Source of the DNA: Rhea pennata
Lineage: Eukaryota > Chordata > Aves > Rheiformes > Rheidae
DNA: 64,000 nucleotides
Direction of reading: 5' to 3'
Assembly (NCBI RefSeq): GCF_028389875.1
Contig: NC_084675.1
Location: 21,786,412 to 21,850,411, forward strand
Each line of letters begins with the position of its first letter. Position 1 is the first letter of the stretch. Made by a program: the position numbers and the translations under genes. Below, in pieces: positions 41,101-48,500 of this stretch. The notes below the pieces were generated by a model. It worked only from the letters and a program-made list of their open reading frames with translations, was not told the origin of the DNA and did no database searches.

Positions 41101-44100
41101 GCCTGGGAAAAAGAATGCTTCTCATTTCAATTCACGCTGCACAGCGCCAGTAAGAGCAGAGCTGCAAAGCTCACTGCTGTCACAGCTCCATCTCTCAGCT
41201 GGCTTTCAATCTCGGGAAGCCACTGGCGCTGAAACACGCTTGGAGCCGGGACCCAGACAAGTTAGCTCAAAAGAGGATAATTCTAACATTTTGTTAGGTA
41301 GCACAGCCCCACATAAGCATCCAACCCTCAAACTTCCAGAATTCTGGAATTATTTACATGCTCATTATTGGAAGAGCAGGTCTGAATAGAGTTAAGAAAT
41401 ATGCCCAGAGCTAGATGGAATTTTATCCCAAATTGAATTCTTCCTAGTTTTCCCACCACCTTTGAGATATACCTGTTATCTTCTCAGTGATACTACTTTT
41501 GCAGCCAGACGTTTGACTGCTTATTGCATCAGTGGTCCACAATTTCTCATTTTTAGCACAAACCCACAGGAAGGTGTCTGCACTTCAGCACCAAGTGATA
41601 AATTCTGGGTCATGAACTTAATGAAGAATTGCAGGCAGGTTTTAGCCTGAATCATGCTACTCAAACTGTGCAGAGGGTCAGAATTCAGTTCTCTATGCTG
41701 GCTGGCAAGAAACTTTCTGATCCCTTGCATCTGATCTATTGATGACATCTGACATTTGGATCATTAAGACTCTTGGAATATTTAAGACACTTAGTGATGT
41801 TGCTTTAAATTAGACTGTTCATGGTGAGTTTCTCTAAGAAAGCCTTCCCAATTTGTTCATGTCAGAAAAGCAAGACTCTGAAGGATCTCAGTAGTAATGT
41901 AAATCATTCAAATACAATAAAATTTAATGGGACATTTGTTGTGGGAGCCAAAAGAGAAGTGCCAAGAAATGCAGTAGTTACATGCTGCGTTACAAGAGTC
42001 CTCCAAACTTTTATCCATTTCAGGAGAGCCCTGCTAGCGTCAGCAGCTATTTTCATTAACGCTACTCTCTCTAATTAATTGCGGATTTAAAAAAGCAATT
42101 TCAATCTTGTAACCTTAACTATACAGCAGGGATTCTACACCCCCTCCCTTCCATCCTGATCAAACAAGTGCATATTTACAGATACAGCTTAGTCATTTAA
42201 TCTACCTTCCTGAGAGGGGGAAAAAAAAAACTTCAAAGCTTCACATCCTGCTTGCCATGGCAGATTAATTCCAAGCATCATTGCCACAGCATAAACCCAT
42301 CTTAAACAGACAAGTATAAGATGTAGTCTCTTTTTGTCTACCAGCTAATACTTGATGAGTTCAAAACCTACCCATAGCTCACTTTAAATCTGACAGTTTG
42401 GCTGTTTGACCAGCTATTTAAAGTAGAACATCAGTACCAGATAAAGACGTTCCTGTTTTCAACATGTACAGTTTCTAGTTGAAATGCTGCCACTAAACAT
42501 TCACTTAAGGACTATGGCTATAATCTGGCAAGCAGTCAAGGCATGTATTTACACACTTTTGCCAAACCCTGCATTCGATACCATTCTCCTTCTTTAACTC
42601 ACAATGTACTCAGGGCAGTGGCAGCCATTTATGCTTCTGTATCACATGTGCTGTTTGATATGACTCAACTCTGTGCTCATTGCTACCAAGTCTTCCACTG
42701 TTAATCCATCCATAACAAAAAAGACAAACATGTGAACACTTAACTGGAATTCCATGCTTGTAGGAGGAGTGCAAAAAATATTATTTCAGGAGCAACAATA
42801 AAGTCTAAAGAAATCTGCAAGAAGATTAATATAACATAGCTTTGGCAGTAGCAGATTATTGCTGCAGTAATAAAGGCGTTATTACTGCTAGATTAGCATA
42901 TATAATTAACAAGTGAGAGAAAGCTTCAAAAGCTAACCATCATATCACTGACTGGACATTAAAGATCAAGAGTAAGTTTATATGTAACCTGCAGAGTTCC
43001 TCCATCTTCTGTGGAATAGATTATATAGTCAAAATATATTTAAGGGCAATTCATAGAATAAGCTGACATGCAGCATACTGAGGGTATAGCAGGTTGTGCA
43101 GATAAGAATGTGGTTGTGGGAAGAATAGTACAAACTGTGAAACACCAAGCATGAACTCGCTCAGGTCTGGAAGGAGTGTTATCTCCTGTTCCCCTTTTCC
43201 ACAGGGAATGTTCTCTACTATGTTCAAAGACTTCTCACATGAAGGAAATCTGCAAATTAAAAGGTAGAAATAGTAAGTTTACGTTATCTTTAACGCAGTT
43301 ATTTCAAAACTGCCCATCCCTGAGCCATCTCCAGAGCATACATTGTAAATGAGGTTGAGGTCCAAATTTTTTTGTTCCAATGTATCAATTCAAATCCAAG
43401 AAATTTAACACAAACTGGCCATAAAAGAGAATCTGACCCATTGGTACTACATCACAGGTGCGCTTTTAATCGGATACTGTTCCACGGCATTATTCAGGTC
43501 ATTACCTGGACATTGCCTATTCAACAGGAAAAAAGACAGGACTGAACAGTTTTATACAACCCTACTTCTGCTACATCAATAAGCTGGTCCTGCAACGTGC
43601 ATAAGCAACACGATCTTTCAAAAATACACTTGCTACCTGAATGTTCTGTTAGGAAGCATGCATGTTTTTTAAATCAATTGAAAGTTTCCCTGATTTATTT
43701 TGACTTTTACACAAAACAGAACAAAACATACTAGTATGTCAGAAGTGCAGCACAAATGTATGTTCCCACTGTGACTTCTTTCTCAAGATAAGAAGAAAAT
43801 AACCAACAACTACTGTAACAGATTCTCATTTACTTACATAGCATCAAATGTGCAACCAAGATCTGAAGTACAGAATCCTTAACTAGATTAATTCTTTATC
43901 ATGTAGAATACTGATACTACAATGTAGAGGCATGAAATACAGAGATTTAACATGTATTGATTGTCCCTCCATCCTCTATAAATGGGGGAAAACTTGGTTT
44001 AAATAAGATCATATTGGAGGGGATTCAAATGACTGCTAGGTTTTCATGCGTATCCACAAATTCTCGGTTTCATGAACTTTAACTTCTTCTCTTTAAAAAT

Positions 44101-47100
44101 GCTTACAGACCAGGTAAACTTTGTTTTTGCTGTCCCACAGCATTTGCTTTTATTGTTTATCAATCCTAAAAGTATCAGACATCCCGTCATACAGAGGAAA
44201 TAGTAATATGCAGTTTATGAGAACAATAAATTAGTTCAATACAATACAAAGAGATCCTTACCTACATAACTGACAACCTGCGAACTCTTAAACCAAACTA
44301 CCTGCAAATTCTTACAACTAGGGAGCACTAGCTGATTCACCGTGAACATAAAAATAAGTTACATTCATGATGAACAGCTTGACCTGTCTTGCTATAGAAG
44401 AATTCTTTGTAATGAATTCTCTCACACGTTAATTTGGCAACTTTAATAAGCATTCGTGTTATCTTATGGAAGAAGTCAGGAATATCAGCTGTCTGTAAAT
44501 CACGATCTTGATTACAGATTGTAATTAAACTGTATTTACCACTCACCTTGTTTTTGTTACCATCTTAAAAGGAACAAAATTCCCTATTCCAAGTATTTTT
44601 TAATACTCTTTCTTTCAAGAGTATGATTTACTATATTACCTTAATGCCTAGGAATTCTGTTTCTGTATTTCATGGTGGCAGATACTGAACAACACGTAAT
44701 TTATTCAACTGTTTGACACCAGTAATGTTCCAAGTGGAAATGTGTAACTTAGTATTTCTCTTCTTACCAGAAACCGAACAGCCAATTCCACTTGATGTTG
44801 AAATACAAACTTTGCAAAGAATACAGCTGGTACTGTTCTATATGGCTGAGCTCTGGCTATATAGTCAGTCATTGGTATTCCAATACGGGGTCCCAAATTC
44901 CCTTATTGCTTCCCAAATCATTCAACCTCTCTTTGAGGTAACTTGTTAAGATATGCTCTAGAGCATATGCCCAAACAAGCAATTTTTCCTACCCTAGAAC
45001 TCTTGAAAAATATTCTCCCCAAGTAGCGGTGTATTTGGAACAACCATCTAACAAAACTGCTTGTTAGTCCATAGAAGTTTTGTGTGACTAGTGAAGTCCT
45101 CGGACCAGATTTACTTCATTTGCTGTTCCTACTTCATGATGCGGTTTTGGCACCAGACAGTAGAAAAGCTAACACCAAAAATCAAAGTTACAGCAAACTA
45201 ACTTGCTGAACGCAATGTATGACGAACTAACCTTTTAAAACATGAGAGACAAACAAAAATTTAACTCAAAGCATAAACAAAATAGTAGCCAGCGGGCGAG
45301 AGTAAAGTTTAAAGAAGAAACACATGGAAATGACACGGATTTGTAGACTAGCAACGCTTTCCTTGAGCATTTCAAGGTAAACATTCAAGAATAAATTCTG
45401 CTCCGGGAAAAGTACTAATTGCTAGCATAAGAAAGTTGGAGACACTAATATTACTCACTGGGAAGCAAAAGCAGGCAGGAGACCTGGCGTCAAGAAGTCT
45501 CACGCTGTAATCCACCCTGCCCCTGAACAGATCTTGCAACGGACAAGTCTACTTTGCCCTTGTATTTGTTTTCTGATCTGTAAAATGGGAACAGAGACAC
45601 CTAATGACAAGTATTTTGGGAAAGTTCTTGCAGATGAAAAGTTAATTACTATTCTTACAAATACATTCTGAAAGATTTTGTCAACTACATTACATTCTTG
45701 CACAGCAAAACTTTGATATAAGACAATAAAAATGTTCATCATCTCGCTAATTCTGTCAGCTTGTCAGCAAATAAATAATAATACGCACTATACGCACATA
45801 TGCCCCTCTTCTCTCTGCCATTGAAGACACCACATTGCAAACTAGCAACAAAGCTATAAAAGCAGATTTTCGGCAACATTTTCTCTGTTTTCTCCAAGAA
45901 AACAGTCTGCAGAACTATTTTCTAATCTTGCTACATCCTTCTTAGTTGGGGGACTATACATCTGTAATACAGGAAAACTACATTCCACTTTGTTAAAAAC
46001 ACAGATGGAAAATCTATATGACTGCCTACTGCTTTGACTTTTCTAAAATTGTATCTGGGGGATAAGTTTAACATCCAAAGAAAGCACAGTTTACTGCCTT
46101 GCTTGTTATTTGGTTATTAGATTTGCTAGCTAGTCATATAACATATCTAAGCAAGACTTAGTTTGTGCATGTAGAAATTTACAGGGAATATCTCATCCCA
46201 CAATGACCATATGATGCAACTTTTGAATGCCGGTGATCCCCACGTGGTGAAGGGATCTAATAAAATCTCCATTTAGATAGCCCAAATAAGCAGACTTCTC
46301 TTCATAACCACAAAACAAAGGAAAAAAAATCATCCGATTACTACTTCAGGCCCCAAATAAATGCTTAATAAAGCCCTTACAAAAAAATATATTCTCTCCC
46401 AAATACACATCTTCATGATGTGACACAACTACCAGTTTAACACAGCAAAACTCAGTGTGACTGAAACAAAACAAACGGGAAATGATGAAAGAAAGGCAGA
46501 AAATGACCCTGGATTTAAAGAATATAGAATTTGGCTGGGGTGACGAGGAGGAACAGGAAATGAGGCTCCCCTGGCAAAACTACAGACTTCAGAATACCGG
46601 AGACGAGGAGAACCGCAGCAGGAGAGGGCGATTTGGCTGTGAAGGCAGACATCAGCAGCCTCAAATTCATCACAGCACAACTCAGCTTCTCTGTGAGCCT
46701 GCTCCTCACGAGAAATAACTCCCACCAGCAACAACAGGTTGCTCTCACGGTGACAACGCGAACACAGCTGGTAAATAGCTCATCTCAAAAATGGTGCTGA
46801 AAACAGCTAAGCACTGCAGCACAGGCCCCATTCAGCACCAGCTGCTCATGACAGATAAATTTCTCCATAGACTGTTATTGTAACCTATATTGTAATCTAT
46901 TGTAATCTATGCAGAAGCGCCCAACCCAGTCGGCATGGTGCCGCAGCACAGCACCATTACGAAGGGATTATACCCTCCCTGACACGTTGTGGCCTGAGAC
47001 CACGAGAAATCTCATCCCAACACATAAACAAAACGCAGCTTGCACTGAATCACTCACTGAGTTTCCACGAAGCGCGTGCAGATGTTCACTAGCCCGTAAC

Positions 47101-47909
47101 TGGGAGTCTGGGCAGTTTCTGCAGCAATTTATTTAGCATATGGCTAAATGGCCACTCCGCATGGCATAGGGGGCCATGCCTCCTCCTCGTGATGCTCAAA
47201 ATGACCCAACCCCAGTGCCGGGAGATGCATGCTCGCAAAGTACGCTGCAAAACGAGGGAACGGGGCTAAAGGCAGCAAGGCTCTGGGGGAGGGTGCAGGG
47301 TCCCTGCGGGTACTTACGGACGCAGAGGCAGGCCACCAGCTTGGCGGCCTCGTCGGGCACCGGGCAGGTGGGGAAGATGGGCTTGAGCAGGTAGGTGGCG
47401 AAGACCAGGGCCACGATGTACTGCGAGGAGGGCCGGATGATGAGCAGCTCTATCCAGAGCTTGAGGAAGGCGGGCAGCGAGCCGTACACCTCCAGCATGT
47501 AGGCATAGTCCCCGCCGGACTTGGTGATGGTGGTGCCCAGCTCGGCGTAGCACAGCGCGCCCACGATGGAGAAGGCCCCGCAGACGGCCCACACCACCAG
47601 CGAGAGCCCCGGCGAGCCGGCCTGCCGCAGCACGCCCGTGGGGGTCACGAAGATGCCCGAGCCGATGATGGTGCCCACGATGATGGCCACGCCGTTGAGC
47701 AGCGTGATGGAGCGCTGCAGGGCCACCCCCTCGTCGGCGGCGGCGGCGGCGCAGGGCGAGGGCGGCCGGGCGCAGCCGTTCTCCTGCGCCCCGCCGCCGC
47801 CCGCCACCGGCTCCAGCATCTTCTCCATCGCCTGCTTCTCCTCCTCCTGCGCCAGCGAGGAGGCGGAGGAGCCCGCCGAGCTCCTCTTCTTCACCGCGCT
47901 GCCCGACAT
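11554..47909 (-). CDS. SLC7A5: SLC7A5 / LAT1 large neutral amino acid transporter (10 coding exons)
   Basis: The protein is the 12-membrane-segment light chain of the 4F2hc (SLC3A2)-LAT1 heterodimer. It is a sodium-independent plasma-membrane exchanger for leucine, phenylalanine, tryptophan and similar amino acids. Joined coding exons on the minus strand are 47909-47318, 33423-33298, 20259-20154, 19177-19133, 17736-17613, 16522-16419, 15643-15547, 15180-15031, 13700-13523 and 11609-11554. They total 1578 nt, giving 525 codons plus TAA. Recognisable landmarks are the TM1 substrate loop [10 protein letters not shown] (residues 81-90), [13 protein letters not shown], the FPTCPVP loop whose Cys182 corresponds to the 4F2hc disulfide cysteine (human Cys164), the gating Phe270 in GLFAYGGW (human Phe252), and the C-terminus VVPQES. 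Human LAT1 is 507 residues; the 18 extra residues fall in the Gly/Ala/Ser-rich cytosolic N-terminus. No in-frame ATG precedes the chosen one in the open frame. Identification is from remembered human sequence. Confidence 0.97.
11610..13522 (-). other. SLC7A5 intron 9
   Basis: 1.91 kb, GTAAGT...GTGTAG. It has a G/A-rich patch with a repeated GAGAGGGGGCAC motif near 12.59 kb and an A tract near 13.36 kb. No exon-like match. Confidence 0.9.
13523..13700 (-). CDS. SLC7A5: SLC7A5 coding exon 9
   Basis: 178 nt encoding [20 protein letters not shown] then [20 protein letters not shown] and [19 protein letters not shown], plus the first base of Phe. The acceptor is TTTTTCAG and the donor GTAAGT. It contains TM11 and TM12. 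Confidence 0.97.
13701..15030 (-). other. SLC7A5 intron 8
   Basis: 1.33 kb, GTGAGA...TTTTTCAG. A short A-rich tract lies near 14.49 kb. Nothing else recognised. Confidence 0.9.
15031..15180 (-). CDS. SLC7A5: SLC7A5 coding exon 8
   Basis: 150 nt, exactly 50 codons in phase 0 at both ends: [20 protein letters not shown] then [20 protein letters not shown] and [10 protein letters not shown]. The acceptor is GGCTACAG and the donor GTGAGA. It spans TM9-TM10 and the conserved cytosolic KPELERPIK linker. Confidence 0.97.
15181..15546 (-). other. SLC7A5 intron 7
   Basis: 366 nt, the shortest intron of the gene, GTAAGC...GCTACAG. It contains an 18-bp perfect direct duplication at 15281-15316. Confidence 0.9.
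15281..15316. repeat. 18-bp perfect tandem duplication
   Basis: The unit TGGAAACAAGTTGATTAA occurs twice head to tail in SLC7A5 intron 7. Confidence 0.95.
15547..15643 (-). CDS. SLC7A5: SLC7A5 coding exon 7
   Basis: 97 nt encoding [20 protein letters not shown] then [12 protein letters not shown]. The first G completes the Arg codon of exon 6. The acceptor is GCCTCAG and the donor GTAAGC. It carries the cytosolic loop after TM8 and the start of TM9. Confidence 0.96.
15644..16418 (-). other. SLC7A5 intron 6
   Basis: 775 nt, GTAGGT...GCCTCAG. Nothing recognised inside. Confidence 0.9.
16419..16522 (-). CDS. SLC7A5: SLC7A5 coding exon 6
   Basis: 104 nt encoding [20 protein letters not shown] then [14 protein letters not shown] and two bases of an Arg codon. 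The acceptor is TTATTTAG and the donor GTAGGT. This is TM8 and is identical to human LAT1 as far as I recall it. Confidence 0.96.
16523..17612 (-). other. SLC7A5 intron 5
   Basis: 1.09 kb, GTAAGA...TTATTTAG. Nothing recognised inside. Confidence 0.9.
17613..17736 (-). CDS. SLC7A5: SLC7A5 coding exon 5
   Basis: 124 nt encoding [20 protein letters not shown] then [21 protein letters not shown]. The first base completes Arg and the exon ends in phase 0 at GTG|GTAAGA. The acceptor is TTCCTAG. It covers TM7 and the following extracellular loop and differs from the human protein by only a couple of residues. Confidence 0.96.
17737..19132 (-). other. SLC7A5 intron 4
   Basis: 1.4 kb, GTACGT...TTCCTAG. 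A TGATGAAAC 9-mer, identical to the amino-acid response element core of the ASNS and CAT-1 genes, lies at 18231-18239 on the plus strand; one such match per window is near chance. Nothing else recognised. Confidence 0.9.
19133..19177 (-). CDS. SLC7A5: SLC7A5 coding exon 4 (45 nt micro-exon)
   Basis: A 45-nt exon encoding [14 protein letters not shown], with split Trp and Arg codons at its ends (G completes TGG; AG is followed by A of exon 5). The acceptor is TTACAG and the donor GTACGT. Too short to find by ORF length; it was placed by the protein match and phase continuity between exons 3 and 5. Confidence 0.95.
19178..20153 (-). other. SLC7A5 intron 3
   Basis: 976 nt between exons 3 and 4, GTAAGA...TTACAG. 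Nothing further recognised. Confidence 0.9.
20154..20259 (-). CDS. SLC7A5: SLC7A5 coding exon 3 (substrate-gate segment)
   Basis: 106 nt encoding [20 protein letters not shown] then [14 protein letters not shown] and two bases of Trp275. It contains the unwound TM6 region of the APC fold, including the gating Phe270. The acceptor is CTCTGCAG and the donor GTAAGA. The extracellular part (TNLTPEHS against human SNLDPNFS) has diverged, while the TM6 part is invariant. TNLT forms an N-X-T sequon; I do not infer its use. Confidence 0.96.
23460..23640 (+). mobile_element. CR1-type LINE 3'-end relic
   Basis: On the plus strand TTCAAGCAGTTACTAGAAAA, then ATTCTTGGAAATCCATCAA, and later CATTATTGGCCACAGCTGGA followed by GACTAAATG follow the order of the amniote CR1 3' end (ttcaaa..actagataaattcatgga ... 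cattggccactg..gga ... ctagatgg). Diverged and internally shortened. Assigned from memory of the consensus. Confidence 0.6.
24770..24925 (+). repeat. MIR-like SINE relic
   Basis: Segments such as CTCCTGGGTTACGCTCCTGA, ACTACTAGCTGTTGACAAGT and a decayed 'cctcagtttcct' part (TTTCCTCCTGTTTTATGG) follow the MIR/CORE-SINE order. Weakly conserved. Confidence 0.45.
32099..32128. repeat. A30 homopolymer
   Basis: Uninterrupted run of A on the plus strand in SLC7A5 intron 2. No retrocopy was recognised immediately upstream. Confidence 0.95.
33298..33423 (-). CDS. SLC7A5: SLC7A5 coding exon 2
   Basis: 126 nt encoding [20 protein letters not shown] and the following [21 protein letters not shown]. The first two bases complete a Leu codon split with exon 1, and the last base begins a Gly codon finished by exon 3. 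The acceptor is TTTCAG before 33423 and the donor is GTGAGT after 33298. It is highly conserved against human LAT1 (human has VQIGKG where this reads VQLAKG). Confidence 0.96.
36141..36149 (-). promoter_or_regulatory. Candidate ATF4/CEBP amino-acid response element (TGATGCAAT)
   Basis: Minus-strand TGATGCAAT is identical to the core of the known intronic AARE of SLC38A2 (SNAT2) and, in reverse, to the CHOP element ATTGCATCA. It lies in SLC7A5 intron 1, 51 bases from a CACGTG E-box (36200-36205) and about 450 bases from the intronic CpG cluster. SLC7A5 is an established ATF4 target; use of this site is inferred. Confidence 0.4.
36595..37065. promoter_or_regulatory. CpG-rich cluster inside SLC7A5 intron 1
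   Basis: A few hundred bases with clearly raised CpG frequency (for example CTCCGGCAGTCGCGAGCTCT and GCCGATCAGCGCTATCGCC) in an AT-rich intron. It may be an internal promoter, alternative first exon or enhancer. It also has a 99-codon plus-strand open frame, but that frame starts at TTG and has no recognised match. Confidence 0.4.
38590..38745 (+). repeat. MIR-like SINE relic
   Basis: Contains GGCTTCAGGCAAGTCACTTA, followed by ATCTGCTCTG, CCTGTACAGTAGGGCAATTT and a GGATAAAT-type tail. This is the diagnostic order of the MIR family (gggcaagtcacttaacctctctg ... catctgtaaaatggg ... ggat). Confidence 0.6.
39061..39069 (+). promoter_or_regulatory. Candidate ATF4/CEBP composite site (TGATGCAAC)
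   Basis: Fits the TGATGNAAN composite consensus; second of three such sites in intron 1. Confidence 0.25.
39180..39204. repeat. (AAAAT)5 microsatellite
   Basis: Five perfect AAAAT units in SLC7A5 intron 1. Confidence 0.95.
40307..40340. repeat. 18-bp tandem duplication
   Basis: GTGTCACACTGCCTC is repeated with an 18-base period. Confidence 0.85.
45470..45690 (+). repeat. MIR-like SINE relic
   Basis: Contains AGGAGACCTGGCGTCAAGAA near the start, then CTTGCAACGGACAAGTCTAC and TTCTGATCTGTAAAATGGGA with a trailing AACAGAGACACCTAATGAC. These follow the MIR order (ggagacctgggttc ... gacaagtc ... catctgtaaaatggg). The best-preserved of the three MIR-like copies. Confidence 0.6.
46212..46220 (+). 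promoter_or_regulatory. Candidate ATF4/CEBP composite site (TGATGCAAC)
   Basis: Fits the TGATGNAAN consensus, about 1.7 kb downstream of the LAT1 ATG in intron 1. A CACGTG E-box follows at 46241-46246. Confidence 0.3.
47318..47909 (-). CDS. SLC7A5: SLC7A5 coding exon 1 (N-terminus to TM4)
   Basis: This exon encodes residues 1-197 plus the first base of codon 198. It begins at ATG in a near-perfect Kozak context (GCCACCATGT). Residues 1-60 are Ser/Gly/Ala-rich and poorly conserved. From [20 protein letters not shown] onward the match to mammalian LAT1 is nearly continuous through TM1-TM4. The exon ends ...LVACLCV then C|GTAAGT, a consensus donor at 47317-47312. Its very high GC content and CpG density come from lying in the promoter island. 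Large open frames on the opposite strand here are side effects of that composition. Confidence 0.97.
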
Positions 47910-47995
47910 GGTGGCTCGGCGGCGCGGGGCGGCGGAGCCGCGGAGCGGGGCGCGGGGCGCGGGGCCGGCGCTGCACTGCGCTCCGCAGCCACCAT
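47891..47995 (-). CDS. Possible 34-codon upstream ORF overlapping the LAT1 start
   Basis: An ATG at 47995 opens a 34-codon frame (begins [10 protein letters not shown]) that ends at TGA 47893-47891, 18 bases inside the LAT1 coding region and out of frame with it. Its start context has C at -3 and G at +4, weaker than the LAT1 ATG. It would matter only if transcription begins upstream of 47995. Pro/Ala/Arg-rich composition is what the CpG island would give by chance. No protein function is claimed. Confidence 0.25.
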   Translation of the reverse strand: MVAAERSAAPAPRPAPRSAAPPPRAAEPPCRAAR

Positions 47996-48037
47996 GCGGC
48001 CGACCCTTTCGTTCCGCAGGCGCCGCCCGCCGGGGGC

Positions 48038-48102
48038 GGGGGGGAGGAGAGGGAGGAGAGGGAGGAGAGGGAGGAGGAGGAGGAGGAAGGAGGAGGAAGG
48101 AG
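48038..48102. repeat. Purine-only GGAGA/GGA tract in the SLC7A5 upstream region
   Basis: About 65 bases of uninterrupted G and A on the plus strand, built from GAGGGAG and GGA repeats. On the transcribed strand it is a C/T-only tract 130-190 bases upstream of the ATG, so it lies in the 5' UTR or core promoter. Such tracts are commonly length-polymorphic and can adopt triplex or quadruplex forms; this is an inference. Confidence 0.8.
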
Positions 48103-48500
48103 TCGGGTGCGCAGCGCAGCCGCCTGCCCTGCGGAGAGATCCGCCGCGAAGCCCGAACCCCTCCCCGTTCAGCAAAACGGCAGCATCCCCTAATCCCCCC
48201 CCCCACCTCCCCGCCCCTCCAAGCCCCATCGTGTTTTAACGCATTTTCCGTACTCTTCCACGAGGCGTATGCACGCGAGCACGGCCGAGGTCCGGGTGCT
48301 GCACCGGCACCGCAGAAACCGGCCTGTCGTTTCTTACAGCAGCAAAGATACTGGCCGTGCGGAGCGCCAAGCCTGCACGCGCGGGGGCAAAGCAAGCGGC
48401 TCCCACCACACCGTCGCAAGCAACGCGTGCCATTGGCATCCCAGCAGGCTTGTTCGGCTACTTCGCCACGGTGCCTAAAGGAGCCAAATTTTTAACAAAT

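Larger units (their letters stand above)
33424..47317 (-). other. SLC7A5 intron 1 (13.9 kb)
   Basis: No coding match was seen. The intron holds a CpG-rich cluster around 36.6-37.1 kb, three TGATGCAA-type ATF4/CEBP composite motifs (36141, 39061, 46212), MIR-like SINE relics at about 38.6 and 45.5 kb, an (AAAAT)5 repeat at 39180-39204 and an 18-bp tandem duplication near 40307. The rest is unremarkable AT-rich intron. Confidence 0.85.
47200..48500 (-). promoter_or_regulatory. SLC7A5 CpG-island promoter and first exon
   Basis: An isolated block of very high GC and CpG content covers exon 1 and several hundred bases upstream, in otherwise 40-45% GC surroundings. GC-box matches (GGGGCGGGG type) occur near 48032-48043, and runs of GCGGGGC lie at about 47944-47960. 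No TATA box is apparent at a sensible distance from the ATG, as expected for a housekeeping or growth-regulated island promoter. The start site was not determined. Confidence 0.75.

Noticed and set aside
36200-46246. CACGTG E-boxes in intron 1 (36200, near 40187, 46241) as MYC sites.
   Set aside because: A 6-base palindrome is expected about 15 times in a window this size, and several others occur elsewhere, so there is no enrichment.
47910-48419. The LAT1 reading frame stays open for about 170 codons upstream of the chosen ATG, suggesting a longer protein.
   Set aside because: That extension has no in-frame ATG (it opens at TTG), is compositionally driven by the CpG island, and the chosen ATG has a near-perfect Kozak context and the family's expected length.
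47229-48495. Plus-strand open frames of 300-plus codons opposite SLC7A5 exon 1.
   Set aside because: They are antisense shadows of a very GC-rich coding exon, with Gly/Arg/Pro/Ala-rich low-complexity content and no family match.
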